Part shown: positions 26,940 to 36,823 of the stretch, in pieces
Layout: the number at the start of each line of letters is the position of its first letter
Position numbering within the stretch: position 1 is the first letter of the stretch
Source: Prevotella sp.
GTDB taxonomy: Bacteria > Bacteroidota > Bacteroidia > Bacteroidales > Bacteroidaceae
Reading direction: 5' to 3'
Assembly: GCA_017412705.1 (NCBI GenBank)
Contig: JAFPWS010000026.1
Span: 62,001-126,000, forward strand
Length of the DNA: 64,000 nucleotides
Notes under the pieces: generated by a model
The model's database searches: none
Seen by the model: the letters and a program-made list of their open reading frames with translations, nothing else
What the model was told of the DNA's origin: nothing
Program-made: the position numbers and the translations under genes

Positions 26940-27971
26940 TCATCTCTTGTATTTGCCAGAATAACTTTGTATAGCCTCTTTATATTGTGAAGCGGTCTTT
27001 TCAAACGTTGCTTGAGGGAGTTTCTTGATGATTGATATTTTGTGAGCATATTCTGACTCACCCAACTCTTGAGACTCTTTCAGCCCTTGCAACAAGTCAT
27101 CAACACTATTTCCATTCACGTTTATACCAAATTGACCCGCTGATATTTCTTCGTCAAAATGGCCTATCGGAATACAATGATATAGCAAAGAGGTTTTATA
27201 AGAAGCATTAATAACTGAAACAGATGGCATGATTGGTAAGATGCTGAAAGCAGCTTTACAGAAATAACGAACGACGTCAGTATTACTCAAATTAGGCAAA
27301 TACTTCACACCATATTGTTCATAATCATTTGTAAACTGAGAACTGGTTAAAAAATAAAGTGTGTATTCCTGGTTAGAATTAAATATCTTCCATGCCTGTA
27401 GCATTTCATCAATGGCCTTGGCTTTTGTAATAAGGCCAAAATAGATAAATGCTTTCCTATTCTTATTTATCTCAGCTTCTGGCTTTTCAAATATGTTACT
27501 AGGTATTGTCCTGATAAAAACAGGTTTGTGATACTTGCTTGAAATCCAAGACTTAGTCTGCTTGTCAGTTACTAAGACCAAATCGGCTGAGGAGATAAAA
27601 TGCCTTGTTATAAACTTGCGCAAGAAATTAACCCTTTCATACTCATGTAGTGATAACACAAATACTCCATTCTGGCGCAAAAGCGCAGCTTTTAATACCC
27701 AAAGGAACAACAATATCAATATATTGCACTCAACAAAAGGGTACTCTAATATGACAATATCATTTGCCTTTAACTGGCAACTTACTCTTGCCAGCACTTG
27801 AGACATTTTAAAAGACAACACTTTTTCCAATCTTCCTTTAATCCCTGAGCTTGCTGAATGAATAAATACATCGTCAGCAAATTCCCGTTGTAAGGCTTTG
27901 TATAGATGATAGGAGTAATCTCCTATACCATCCTTTTTTGAGTTCGCATTATTGCAAATTAGATGAATCAT
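26940..27971 (-). CDS. Glycosyltransferase, GT-B-like
   Basis: A 343-residue protein starting MIHLICNNANSKKDGIGDYS, the GIGDYS loop being typical of acceptor-side GT4-like enzymes. The C-terminal half has a Rossmann-like FIYFGLITKAKAIDEMLQAW. The usual EX7E motif is weak, so the family assignment is less sure. AT-rich relative to its downstream neighbours, as are all genes from here to 32.1 kb. Its ATG overlaps the stop of the polymerase gene by 4 bases. Confidence 0.75.
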   Translation of the reverse strand: MIHLICNNANSKKDGIGDYSYHLYKALQREFADDVFIHSASSGIKGRLEKVLSFKMSQVLARVSCQLKANDIVILEYPFVECNILILLFLWVLKAALLRQNGVFVLSLHEYERVNFLRKFITRHFISSADLVLVTDKQTKSWISSKYHKPVFIRTIPSNIFEKPEAEINKNRKAFIYFGLITKAKAIDEMLQAWKIFNSNQEYTLYFLTSSQFTNDYEQYGVKYLPNLSNTDVVRYFCKAAFSILPIMPSVSVINASYKTSLLYHCIPIGHFDEEISAGQFGINVNGNSVDDLLQGLKESQELGESEYAHKISIIKKLPQATFEKTASQYKEAIQSYSGKYKR

Positions 27972-29230
27972 TCTTCAACCATCTTATCCTCATTATCATT
28001 TTCGGTCGCCACCCCAGTTTCAACCTTTTGCCGATTGAGGGCAATAATAAAGAATATATAATACCAAAGAAAATAGAGCCACAAATTGCCAACTATAAAG
28101 TATTGCAACAACTGGGTAATCATACCTGCAAAAAAAGACAAAGATGCAACATCCTTATTGGTTTGCCTAAACACAGACCTAAATATCAAGAGCAACAGCA
28201 ACAAGCCAATAACGCCTTGGTTTAGCGCGACAGACAAGTACAAGTTGTTTGCTTCCTCAGCTGGTTTATACAAAATTACATTAGCTTCGGTATAATATGC
28301 TGTTGCACCTATTCCTTGTCCAAAAATTATATCGCCTATGCTGCCATTTATCAAAGCTTCTGTGGCAACAAAAATGTTCTCAGTTCGCTCTGCTCCTGAA
28401 TAGTCCATATCTTCTTCATTGGATGAAGCAAAGGCTAGTATCTTAGTAGATACCCCCTCATAAGCATCACTCAATTGAGGAAAGACGATAGACGCAGTAT
28501 ACAAAGCTAATAAGATTCCTATACCTGATAGCACTATCTTTTTTATAGCGCCACTCCTGTCAGATATAATTAACTTCATTAAGATGACAACCAAAACGGC
28601 GACATAGCCAAATGATGATAAAGACAATATGACAAGCGCAAAAGAAAGGTATACCCAAACCTTATATTTTTTATAATCTGACAGGAAATAATATATGCAT
28701 GGAGTTAATAGTGGTATTAAATAACCTGGTTCTGAAGCTGTACCAGATACTCTTTTGAAGCCAAATGTCTCAGAAGCATTGTATGACTCAAATTCACCAA
28801 ATAAGATGGTCACACCTAACATTTGCATCAAACAGAAGACCAACTCTATGACTATTGTGTATTTAAAAAGCTTCTCTACATAGTTCTCAGAAACATTTAC
28901 GACCTTAGTCTCAGCAATCTTAACCAAGAAGAAGAAAAGAACACCTCTAAGGAAGTATTTGACGGCAAACATTGATTGAAAATGATCGGCAAGCAATACT
29001 CCAAAGATAAAAGAATAGGCTAAAAAGATAAATAAGATTTTACTCGTTGTAGTTATCTTATTCTCATATTCATCCTTGCAGATGACATAAATAAAAGGAC
29101 ACAACCCCATCAGCAGTTCCCCAATTCTCATTGGGGTACTTTCACCAATCATCAATACAATGGATTCACGAAGAGGAAATGCTATTAACAGTAGCAACAG
29201 GAAAGTCTTAAGATTACTATTCTCACCCAT
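27968..29230 (-). CDS. O-antigen/capsule polymerase (Wzy-like)
   Basis: A 420-residue membrane protein with about ten to eleven hydrophobic helices and a large extracytoplasmic loop in the second half (about residues 270-330), the layout of Wzy polymerases that join repeat units in the periplasm. Sequence motifs are weak in this family, so the call rests on topology, length and context. Overlaps the GT2 gene end by 8 bases. Confidence 0.8.
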   Translation of the reverse strand: MGENSNLKTFLLLLLIAFPLRESIVLMIGESTPMRIGELLMGLCPFIYVICKDEYENKITTTSKILFIFLAYSFIFGVLLADHFQSMFAVKYFLRGVLFFFLVKIAETKVVNVSENYVEKLFKYTIVIELVFCLMQMLGVTILFGEFESYNASETFGFKRVSGTASEPGYLIPLLTPCIYYFLSDYKKYKVWVYLSFALVILSLSSFGYVAVLVVILMKLIISDRSGAIKKIVLSGIGILLALYTASIVFPQLSDAYEGVSTKILAFASSNEEDMDYSGAERTENIFVATEALINGSIGDIIFGQGIGATAYYTEANVILYKPAEEANNLYLSVALNQGVIGLLLLLLIFRSVFRQTNKDVASLSFFAGMITQLLQYFIVGNLWLYFLWYYIFFIIALNRQKVETGVATENDNEDKMVEE

Positions 29231-30005
29231 TATAATTAGAAATTAGCCTCTTTAAAATACTCTTTGGTAAATATCGTTTTATGGCGATTCCTATCTTGAA
29301 ATACATAACAGTCCATAGAAACCAACTATAACATAATAATCGATTCCCCCCATAAGAAAGCTGAATCTCAAAAGATTCTTTCCGGGATTTCACAAAATTA
29401 CTATTTGTTACGCCACCTGTTACATCGACAATTGATACAGGCATAGACAACTGCACAAAAGAACAACCATTCAAATATGCCCAAAGCAAAAAATCGTAAT
29501 CAGCAGCCAACCTGTAATTTAGGCTAAAAGGACGATTCTTAAGTATTACCGATTGCACAAAAACACTTTGGTGGGAAAATACCATATCATACCTGATTCT
29601 TGTAAGCAGCTTTGATGGAACGTACTTTTTGCCAAAAGCATACTTATACATCACATCTCCATAAACGACTTCACAAGGCTTGCATGTTTTATTTATGCCA
29701 TGCACCACATCTTCTACGACACGTGAATTACAGAAGACATCCCCAGCGTTTAAGAAATTTATAAAATCGCCAGTAGATGCATTAATGCCTTTATTCATGG
29801 CGTCATAAATGCCATTGTCAGACTCCGATACAACATAGGAAATGCTTTCCTTATATTTCCCTATGACATCGTTTGTACCATCAACACTGCCTCCATCAAT
29901 AACAATATATTCAATATCTGCATACGTCTGCTCTAAGACAGAGCGAATGGTCTCCTCTATCAGGTCAACAGCATTATAACATACCGTAACTATCGTTATT
30001 TTCAT
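29223..30005 (-). CDS. Glycosyltransferase family 2
   Basis: A 260-residue GT-A transferase starting MKITIVTVCYNAVDLIEETI. Motifs IEYIVIDGGSVDGT and FINFLNAGD (the DXD-equivalent) match WcaA-like capsule glycosyltransferases. I use the ATG at 30005; a longer frame would run into the acyltransferase gene, which ends at 30016. Confidence 0.9.
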   Translation of the reverse strand: MKITIVTVCYNAVDLIEETIRSVLEQTYADIEYIVIDGGSVDGTNDVIGKYKESISYVVSESDNGIYDAMNKGINASTGDFINFLNAGDVFCNSRVVEDVVHGINKTCKPCEVVYGDVMYKYAFGKKYVPSKLLTRIRYDMVFSHQSVFVQSVILKNRPFSLNYRLAADYDFLLWAYLNGCSFVQLSMPVSIVDVTGGVTNSNFVKSRKESFEIQLSYGGNRLLCYSWFLWTVMYFKIGIAIKRYLPKSILKRLISNYNG

Positions 30006-30015
30006 AACACCCTGA

Positions 30016-30744
30016 TTAAATGAAGCGTCTATGGCTACCATTAAACGAATATCTCAAATCATGGTTACGCTCACCAATTATCTTGGCTGGTACACCAGCC
30101 ACTATCGTATATGGAGGTACATCGTGAGTCACAACTGCACCAGCAGCCACAACAGCACCCTCTCCAATATGAACGCTATGAAGAATAACCGTATGTGAGC
30201 CTATCCATGAACGATTGTCTACAATTACAGGTTTATGATCTTGTGTATCACATCGGAAATAGGGATCTCGATGGTCGTGCTGTTCTGTCCAAATCTTAAC
30301 GTCACTGGCAAACACCACGTCTTCGCCAATAACAATACCATTCCTTCCATCCAATATGGAATGGTCTCCTATTATGGATCCCCTGCCTATTACAATCTTA
30401 GAAGGATTACGCACTTCTGCACCATAGTAAATGACAGCATTGGGGCCCAGTTTCATTCCGCATACATACCTATATACAAAATTGCGAAGACTATGAAAAG
30501 GGGTATAAGACAAACGATAAAGATAGTAGGCAACAAAACCAGAATAAAGTTCATGGAAAATACCCATTAACGATGGAGTTTTCTCAGCAACAGGGATTTC
30601 ATGAGAGCTACCTCCATTTTTATCTTTCATCTCTTTTAATCGAAAAAACAATTTTACTATCGGAATATACGCAATAACAAATGAGACATTCCTGAACAAA
30701 AGTATCAAGAAAGCTATGACAAAAGCAACTATATAACCATTCAT
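30016..30744 (-). CDS. Left-handed beta-helix acyltransferase
   Basis: A 242-residue protein with an N-terminal hydrophobic anchor (about residues 3-30) and hexapeptide repeats ([39 protein letters not shown] ending in AGVPAKIIG), typical of WcaF/Maa-type O-acetyltransferases. It probably acetylates a sugar of the repeat unit. Confidence 0.9.
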   Translation of the reverse strand: MNGYIVAFVIAFLILLFRNVSFVIAYIPIVKLFFRLKEMKDKNGGSSHEIPVAEKTPSLMGIFHELYSGFVAYYLYRLSYTPFHSLRNFVYRYVCGMKLGPNAVIYYGAEVRNPSKIVIGRGSIIGDHSILDGRNGIVIGEDVVFASDVKIWTEQHDHRDPYFRCDTQDHKPVIVDNRSWIGSHTVILHSVHIGEGAVVAAGAVVTHDVPPYTIVAGVPAKIIGERNHDLRYSFNGSHRRFI

Positions 30745-30764
30745 GATCTCCTAAATTTTTACAA

Positions 30765-32096
30765 TTACTTATTCCATATTCCCTTCGCCGTATCACTAAT
30801 TAGCATTCTAATCTGAATCCAACCCGTAATCGTTTGAAGCAAATAGACTAATGTCGGTATAAAAAGTAAACCTGGCACTCCGAACAACTTACAGAAATAA
30901 TCCATAACAGGAATAGCCAAGAGTGCGAATGTTACATATATGGCGGTTTGCAGTCTCACCTTTCCTATTCCATTTATCAAATACATGTAAATGTTAGCTA
31001 TCACTTGCATCAAGGCATAGAATGCTATCGAGGCTGAAGTTATAAGAGGTATGTCAACGTCATCACCAACCCATAACTTAAAAAATAAGCCTGAACATAA
31101 AAACATGGCAGACATAGCCAGTACGATGACAGGTATCATCTTCTCCATGTTGTGTAACACATTCTTCATCCAAACTTTGTCACTTTTAGTATATGCTTCA
31201 GTAAAAGCAGCCCACAGAGGATTCAATATAACGATTATGCCCATCAGCAATATACTAAAATATTTATAGGCTACATTGTATTGTGTCACAACTTCCGGGC
31301 CTAGGTTTCTTGATATGATGACATTAACTATCTGATATATCATCAACATAGAGACCATAATAAAAAAAAATTGAACGCCCAGTGACAAGATTGAGCCAGT
31401 AAGCTTAAAGCGTATAGTAGAGAATGTGGGTGCAAAACTCCTAAACTCTGGGAGTCTGAACACAATGAGTGTCGCTATGATTAAAACTATAAGCGGGGTA
31501 CATGAATACGCCAAAGACAAGATAGTTAAACTGCCCTTTGGAATAACATGCATCATAACATAGATAACAGCCAGCATAAGTATTTGCCCTATAGTCAGAA
31601 TGAAATCGGATATAACATTCCTTTGGCAAGCATCTAACATGGTACATACGATTCTCAGAATCATATTTGAGCTAAAATAGACTATCAGTATACTAAATAC
31701 CATCTGAAGCTCTGAAGTATAGCTTAATTCTATATTCAAAAAAGATGCCCAATCAATAAATGAATTCAAGACCAATGCAACCAATGCCAAAGAAAAAAAC
31801 ATCAAAAAAATCACGGCATAAGTTGTGCTGACATACTGTTTTGCTAAACTAATTTTGTTTAATGCCCTTGCCTCTGCAAACTTGTTTTTAAATCCCAATG
31901 ACAGCCCTAAATCAAAATAGCCTATCCATGCCACAATAGAACTTATTGTCAACCAAATACCATATTGGGTAGAATTCACAAATTTAATAGTCAAAGGAAT
32001 CAACAAAAGACTAACAAGGATATTAACTCCTTTTAAGAGTGCCGAACCGATAATGTTTAATCGTACCTTCTTAGTACGTTCTTTTGCGTCATTCAT
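30765..32096 (-). CDS. Polysaccharide flippase (Wzx-like)
   Basis: A 443-residue MATE/MOP-type membrane protein with twelve or more helices and the N-terminal signature INIVRSA-like stretch RLNIIGSALLKGVNILVSLL. It flips undecaprenyl-linked repeat units to the periplasm. First gene downstream of the IS66 element; its former promoter is now separated by 3.1 kb. Confidence 0.88.
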   Translation of the reverse strand: MNDAKERTKKVRLNIIGSALLKGVNILVSLLLIPLTIKFVNSTQYGIWLTISSIVAWIGYFDLGLSLGFKNKFAEARALNKISLAKQYVSTTYAVIFLMFFSLALVALVLNSFIDWASFLNIELSYTSELQMVFSILIVYFSSNMILRIVCTMLDACQRNVISDFILTIGQILMLAVIYVMMHVIPKGSLTILSLAYSCTPLIVLIIATLIVFRLPEFRSFAPTFSTIRFKLTGSILSLGVQFFFIMVSMLMIYQIVNVIISRNLGPEVVTQYNVAYKYFSILLMGIIVILNPLWAAFTEAYTKSDKVWMKNVLHNMEKMIPVIVLAMSAMFLCSGLFFKLWVGDDVDIPLITSASIAFYALMQVIANIYMYLINGIGKVRLQTAIYVTFALLAIPVMDYFCKLFGVPGLLFIPTLVYLLQTITGWIQIRMLISDTAKGIWNK

Positions 32097-32220
32097 TGTT
32101 TTTCAAAATTTTGATAAATCAAGAGGGACTCCACATCTACCATCATGGTGGTCTTTGTTTTGAAGCACCGTTGTGCTGCTCATGTATTGCGCAAATTTTC
32201 AGCAATATAGAAGTGGACCT

Positions 32221-32228
32221 GACTATTT
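32221..32228. repeat. Target site duplication, left copy
   Basis: GACTATTT directly abuts the left end of the IS66 element and is repeated at 35329-35336. An 8-bp duplication is characteristic of IS66 transposition. Confidence 0.92.
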
Positions 32229-32303
32229 GTAAGCGGTCACTTTAGACCCGTTAAGGCCCTAAGCAAGTACTTATTTATAGATTTTTAAAAACTTGAGTTG
32301 ATT

Positions 32304-34355
32304 TTAATAGATGGCTGGAGCCAATTGGGGCTGCCACCTGTGAGCGACCAAGTAAACCAAATCTTCCTTGGCTGTCTTCTTGATGCGACGGAACACGTCA
32401 CACAAGTATCTGAATGAATTCAACTGATATGCCTTGCAATTTGCAAAGGTAGTCAGTGACCTTGCTAATCTTACACCTCCATCAGGGCTTCCTGCAAAGA
32501 AGTTGTTATTACGATACTTTGCCAATCTGCGGATCTCTCTTTCAACGGCATTATTCGAAAAGTCAAGCGCACCATTCTTCAAGCAATGTAGCAGACAGGG
32601 ATATTCTGCTTGGGCATACTTCACTGCCTTGACCAGCTCAGGTTCCTTCGTCTGGTCAAGCTCTTTTTCAAGTATGTCGAGCTTATCTTTGATACTTTGC
32701 AGTATCGGACCTATCTGCAGGACTCGCTCCTGCGCGATTTTGTCAAAATCGCCTTTGGCATCAGCTTTTATCTGTTTGTCTAAATGGAATATCTGGTCGG
32801 CAAGATGCACTATTTCACAAGCATCCTGCGAGACATCCTTTAGTTTGAAGTGTGGTCTTCTCATATGAACAAGACATGATATTCTTACAATAATATCGGC
32901 TACTTCAGAACACTTTTCAAGATCTTCCACCTTTACATTATAGCACTTATAAAGAGGTGCTCCGTCACTGTGGATGAAAAGGCGTTTCTTGGCATCCTTG
33001 AAATACGTCTCTACAGCCTCGCGTGTCCTGCGTCCACGGTTAAAGAACACAAAGTGGGTCAGCTTGTTGACTGGCGAATAATGGCAAAACATCCACCGTT
33101 TGTAATAGTGCTGATCATTCTCGACATCTTCGTCCTTTTCATCCTTATTAGGCAGACGCTTGTCACAAATGCCGATTGTGGATTCATCCACATGGTCATG
33201 TCCTGTTGCAAGAATCTCTTTCTGGATTACTTCATCAAGAGGCTCCAGCAGATCACCAGCCTTCTTTATCCAGTTCTTGACAGCCCCCTCGCTATAGTTC
33301 AGCCCCTTGCTCTTAAGGAATGTGACTATCTCAGAGTATGTCATCCGATGCTCACCATGAAGAACATATACCAATGCAATAACAGATTCTGTGACTTCCA
33401 TACGTCCCATGGGATTCTTATACTTCTCAGGGAGATTAACATAATAGTAGTTACCACGTGGATCCTTGAATTTCCTTCGGATAATAACCTTACATCTGAA
33501 ATGACCTTCCACCCAAATATAACGGGTTGTCTTATCAGGTTCCAGTTCTATTGCGTCGTCGGGAAGGCCTTCTGGAGTAAGGATTATCTGACTATCCTTG
33601 TCATTCAGTGCTGCTTCCTCTAAAGGCTGGATATTACGAGGCTTTTCAACGCCTTTCATATCCTTGCGCTGCTTGGCTGCCGCCATTACTTGTTTGGCAA
33701 TCTCTACACAACGCTCATCCGGCACATCAGCGCCCTCGAGGTCGAGATCGTCTGCTTTTACAGGATTCTGACAGCCATGATTATATTTCTCGGACTCTGT
33801 TCCCTGACCATAGGCATCAACAGCAACTTTATTCTTCTGCTGCTCAAGCTGCTTTATACGGTCTTCAGGAGTCATTCCTTCTGGAATAGGCTGACCAGGA
33901 TTGGTTGTGCCATGATCATCGCCCTCGCCATACTTAGCCCTGAGTGCATTCAGCTCATTGTCTTTAGCTGCAAGCTGCACAGCAAAGAAGTCTTTTAAGT
34001 CCTGCATCTCCTTTGCATGATTCTCATTCTGCACACGGAGTTTTTCCTCAAATTCCTTCTTGACACCAGCTACTATAGCATCTCGCAAGGAGTCTGAGAG
34101 GGTTACCGGTCCTTTGCCCATCATGAACTGGGCCATCTGCTTGACTGTTTCAGCCACTTCATCCATTTTCTCATTGAGTCGCCTCTGAATGTCTGCATTC
34201 TGAGACTCAAGGGCAGAGTTCTTCTGCTCCAGAAGTTTCACCTTCTTCTGGGCTTCATGCTTCTCTCTTTCAGCGCTACTGACCCTGGAAGAGAGTATAG
34301 CAAACTGCTGTTCCTCTGCCTTATTCACATTACAAAGGTACTCATTTTTCTCCAT
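32304..34355 (-). CDS. tnpC: IS66 transposase TnpC
   Basis: DDE transposase of 683 residues. A long N-terminal coiled coil (about 1-135) is followed by an RIKQLEQQK helix, a zinc-finger/HTH region with CKVIIRRKFKDPRGNYYYV, and the catalytic core (VDESTIGICDKRLPN, then FIHSDGAPLYKCYN; the final acidic residue lies in FSNNAVEREIRRLAKYRNN). Longer than the usual 500-550 residues because of the coiled-coil extension and the linker. Confidence 0.93.
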   Translation of the reverse strand: MEKNEYLCNVNKAEEQQFAILSSRVSSAEREKHEAQKKVKLLEQKNSALESQNADIQRRLNEKMDEVAETVKQMAQFMMGKGPVTLSDSLRDAIVAGVKKEFEEKLRVQNENHAKEMQDLKDFFAVQLAAKDNELNALRAKYGEGDDHGTTNPGQPIPEGMTPEDRIKQLEQQKNKVAVDAYGQGTESEKYNHGCQNPVKADDLDLEGADVPDERCVEIAKQVMAAAKQRKDMKGVEKPRNIQPLEEAALNDKDSQIILTPEGLPDDAIELEPDKTTRYIWVEGHFRCKVIIRRKFKDPRGNYYYVNLPEKYKNPMGRMEVTESVIALVYVLHGEHRMTYSEIVTFLKSKGLNYSEGAVKNWIKKAGDLLEPLDEVIQKEILATGHDHVDESTIGICDKRLPNKDEKDEDVENDQHYYKRWMFCHYSPVNKLTHFVFFNRGRRTREAVETYFKDAKKRLFIHSDGAPLYKCYNVKVEDLEKCSEVADIIVRISCLVHMRRPHFKLKDVSQDACEIVHLADQIFHLDKQIKADAKGDFDKIAQERVLQIGPILQSIKDKLDILEKELDQTKEPELVKAVKYAQAEYPCLLHCLKNGALDFSNNAVEREIRRLAKYRNNNFFAGSPDGGVRLARSLTTFANCKAYQLNSFRYLCDVFRRIKKTAKEDLVYLVAHRWQPQLAPAIY

Positions 34356-34414
34356 ATATGCAAATATTTAACTACTTAATTATCAGATAGTTACGTTAAA
34401 TAATGCTAACAAAA

Positions 34415-34804
34415 TCACACTAATTCTTGCAGCTCCTCACCATCGGTTGCATCCTCTTCGTACTCATCAAAATACTCGTCTTTTTCCTTTCTGATGATAC
34501 CCTCGAGCAGATAAACGAAACTGGACCACGAGATGTGGTACACATGCTTGCCTTCATCCAAGAAGATGGGATGAGTGAACCGGTGTGCATGCAGGATCTT
34601 CTCCGTGAGGATCTCTCCATTGTGATGGAAGTAATAGACTCTGAGTCTGCTGAGGTTACGTGACAGGAAGATGTAGACATCACCATTGCATGGGTCGCGA
34701 TGGAGCTTGCTCTTGATGTACTCCCTGAGTCCACGATGACGAAAGCGTAGTGTGACATTGTCTGTACAGAGATAATATCTGAATTTACCTGATAGGTTGA
34801 TCAT
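34415..34804 (-). CDS. tnpB: IS66 accessory protein TnpB (Orf2)
   Basis: A 129-residue IS66 Orf2-like protein, with the typical core DVYIFLSRNLSRLRVYYFHH, HNGEILTEKILHAHRF. Needed for transposition in studied IS66 elements; biochemical role unclear. The start overlaps the tnpA stop by 4 bases. The acidic C terminus (DEYEEDATDGEELQELV) is unusual. Confidence 0.88.
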   Translation of the reverse strand: MINLSGKFRYYLCTDNVTLRFRHRGLREYIKSKLHRDPCNGDVYIFLSRNLSRLRVYYFHHNGEILTEKILHAHRFTHPIFLDEGKHVYHISWSSFVYLLEGIIRKEKDEYFDEYEEDATDGEELQELV

Positions 34805-35277
34805 CGGCTCACCTCCATTTCCCTGATTAACGCAGAGAGCGTGGATACATCACATTTGCCGATGCTTACGCCTATGCGGTCGTTTATACTTATGCTTATA
34901 TTCTCAATGAGGTGACTGACCTTGGTTAGCTTTGGTTTGATCAGGGAAACTCTCGAGAGATCCTCTTTGTTTGGCTCCTGTCCTTCTGGCATGTCAACCA
35001 CCAACTCTTTCAGCTCCAAAGTTGGAAGCAGAGGATTGTCAGTTGTAACTTCCTTTACCGGTTTTGCAATTTTGGGCTTATTGACTGGATGATACTGGCG
35101 GTTTGTCCGTCCAAGGCAGTTAAGCATCTTGCTGTAACTGACCTTCTCTGCCTTGCAGAACTCCTCCAGAGGTATCCCATCGTACTCATTGAGAAACAGT
35201 CTCGCTTTTGAGGCGTAGAAGCCTCCTTCTTTTTTCTTGTTGATCATTCTTTGTTGCGTTTTGGATAAACGCCGCAA
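34801..35277 (-). CDS. tnpA: IS66 TnpA-like protein
   Basis: A 158-residue protein upstream of tnpB in the place of IS66 TnpA. The N-terminal half looks like a helix-turn-helix that could bind the element ends (ARLFLNEYDGIPLEEFCKAE, KVSYSKMLNCLGR); the C terminus ends in a TnpA-like ISINDRIGVSIGKCDVSTLS segment. Confidence 0.8.
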   Translation of the reverse strand: MRRLSKTQQRMINKKKEGGFYASKARLFLNEYDGIPLEEFCKAEKVSYSKMLNCLGRTNRQYHPVNKPKIAKPVKEVTTDNPLLPTLELKELVVDMPEGQEPNKEDLSRVSLIKPKLTKVSHLIENISISINDRIGVSIGKCDVSTLSALIREMEVSR

Positions 35278-35328
35278 AGATAATCATTATATATGTGGTA
35301 CGCAATACGGTCTAAAATGACCGCTTAC

Positions 35329-35336
35329 GACTATTT
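35329..35336. repeat. Target site duplication, right copy
   Basis: GACTATTT, identical to 32221-32228, directly follows the right end of the IS66 element. Confidence 0.92.
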
Positions 35337-35614
35337 GTTCTGTTCCAAGAACTTCTGACAATGAGAGCCATATAAATGTACACTACCGACTGTCTGAGGG
35401 CAGTCGTAGATAAAGTCTTTTGTCTGAGAGATAGAGATGGAAGATGGATGGCCATAACCTTTTATATACTAAATACCCTTTCCCTATTCTTCGTAAAAAG
35501 AATGGGAGGAGCAGATAAACTAAAAGGTTATAGAACAGTCAATTACCACCTCTACGCAAGGGTTTAAAACCCGTAGATTCAATAGGTTTAGTGCACTATA
35601 ACGCTACAAAGGTA
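35337..35614 (-). promoter_or_regulatory. Promoter and structured leader of the flippase operon, cut by IS66
   Basis: On the minus strand a -7 box TACCTTTG (complement of 35607-35614) lies downstream of the wzz gene. It is followed by about 270 bases with three inverted repeats: CTACGGGTTT/AAACCC..CGTAG, an 11-bp ATAACCTTTTA/TAAAAGGTTAT pair enclosing a CCC..GGG stem, and CTACGACTG/CAGTCGGTAG at about 35383-35411. The leader stops at the IS66 insertion and resumes beyond it up to the flippase ATG. No gene is seen in this 360-base gap. Confidence 0.6.
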
Positions 35615-35688
35615 ATGCAAATCGAGCGAAAAACCAAAAAAATAGTATTTTTTCTTGGTTTTTCGGAACAAATGAATCAATTAGGGAC

Positions 35689-36786
35689 TCAACTAAATCC
35701 TAACAGCGATTTGAGCTGTCCTTCCTTATGCAATACCCACACAGAAGTGCCAAGGAATGCCAAGAACAGGAATACTAATAGAATTCGTTTCTTTTTGGGA
35801 CCTTCAGGTTTCAAAGGTACGGTGGCACTCTGAAGAGTTGTAAAGGCTGGTGTTTCCTGCTGTACCTGAGCCTCGGCACTGAGTAATTGTGCTGCATAAG
35901 AAGAATATGCATTATATTGTATTTGAACTTCGTTTTCCAGATAAGTTTCCTGACTGCGAACACTCTGCAACAACACATCCTGATTGGAATCAACAAAAGT
36001 GGCATAGAGTGAACGAGCTTTCTCATAACGCTGTTTTGCCTCGGCACAAAGTTTTTTATTGTACTCAAAGTCAACACGAGCCTTATTGGTACGATAATCA
36101 GTGATAAAGTCCTGCAAGCGTTGCTTGACGGAATCAGCCAAAGTGGCACAGACCAAGGGATCCTGATCAGTAACAATAATGGTGATAACCATAGTCTTCC
36201 GATCGACATCGCAAACGACTTTCTTATTGATTGTTTTAGCGATAGCAGCCTGCTTTTTGGTCAAACGGAAAGGATTGACTTCAGTCTTCTGCTCCAAAGA
36301 ATCTTCGGAGACAAACATATCAGCAATAGCTTCCAATACTCCACCAAAGACAGCAGTCCACCAAGGCTGCTTCTGGTCGTTGAGCAGATAGTCGTAATAG
36401 GTCTTGGTGGTGAGACTGTCTTCCTGACGGACCAAAATAGGGAATAGGCTGGTCTTGAAGTCGACAGAGTTCATCAGGTCGGGGTACAAAGTCGGGAATA
36501 AGGCCTCGCTGGCATTGCCCAACGATGAATTACCTAATTTCATTCCAAAAGAACGGGCAATGGATGTCAGCGAACTCGAACTTCGAGTACTGGAAAGCTC
36601 TGGTGCCAACTTAACCTCACACTCATAATATTTAGGCAATGAAAATACATAGACACAGCCCAACACAAAGGCAATGCCTAACACTTTAGCAAATAACTTT
36701 TTATAATTTAGCAGAGTATGAAAGAGCATCATAAAATCGATGTCTTTCTGCTTTCGTGACTTGATTTGTTGATTTTCACTATTCAT
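35689..36786 (-). CDS. Wzz/GumC-like chain-length determinant protein
   Basis: A 365-residue polysaccharide co-polymerase: transmembrane helix near residues 27-45 (VLGIAFVLGCVYVFSLPKYYE), a large periplasmic helical domain, and a second helix near the C terminus (KKRILLVFLFLAFLGTSVWV). The periplasmic coiled coil is in the QVQQETPAF region. No BY-kinase domain. It controls polymer length with the Wza-like exporter. ATG at 36786 chosen over a GTG at 36816. Confidence 0.87.
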   Translation of the reverse strand: MNSENQQIKSRKQKDIDFMMLFHTLLNYKKLFAKVLGIAFVLGCVYVFSLPKYYECEVKLAPELSSTRSSSSLTSIARSFGMKLGNSSLGNASEALFPTLYPDLMNSVDFKTSLFPILVRQEDSLTTKTYYDYLLNDQKQPWWTAVFGGVLEAIADMFVSEDSLEQKTEVNPFRLTKKQAAIAKTINKKVVCDVDRKTMVITIIVTDQDPLVCATLADSVKQRLQDFITDYRTNKARVDFEYNKKLCAEAKQRYEKARSLYATFVDSNQDVLLQSVRSQETYLENEVQIQYNAYSSYAAQLLSAEAQVQQETPAFTTLQSATVPLKPEGPKKKRILLVFLFLAFLGTSVWVLHKEGQLKSLLGFS

Positions 36787-36823
36787 GGATTCTTGAACAT
36801 TGAATTTATTATACACCAGCCTA

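Larger units (their letters stand above)
32229..35328 (-). mobile_element. IS66-family insertion sequence, complete
   Basis: A 3100-bp element bounded by 20-bp terminal inverted repeats that differ at one base (GTAAGCGGTCACTTTAGACC at 32229-32248; right end 35309-35328) and flanked by the 8-bp duplication GACTATTT. It encodes the three IS66 proteins in order TnpA, TnpB, TnpC on the minus strand. All three frames are open and the ends are intact, so the copy looks recent and possibly active. It lies in the leader of the capsule flippase operon. Confidence 0.95.

Noticed and set aside
35376-35567. 63-codon plus-strand frame right of the IS66 element
   Set aside because: It is opposite to the locus, spans the inverted repeats of the leader and has no start context.
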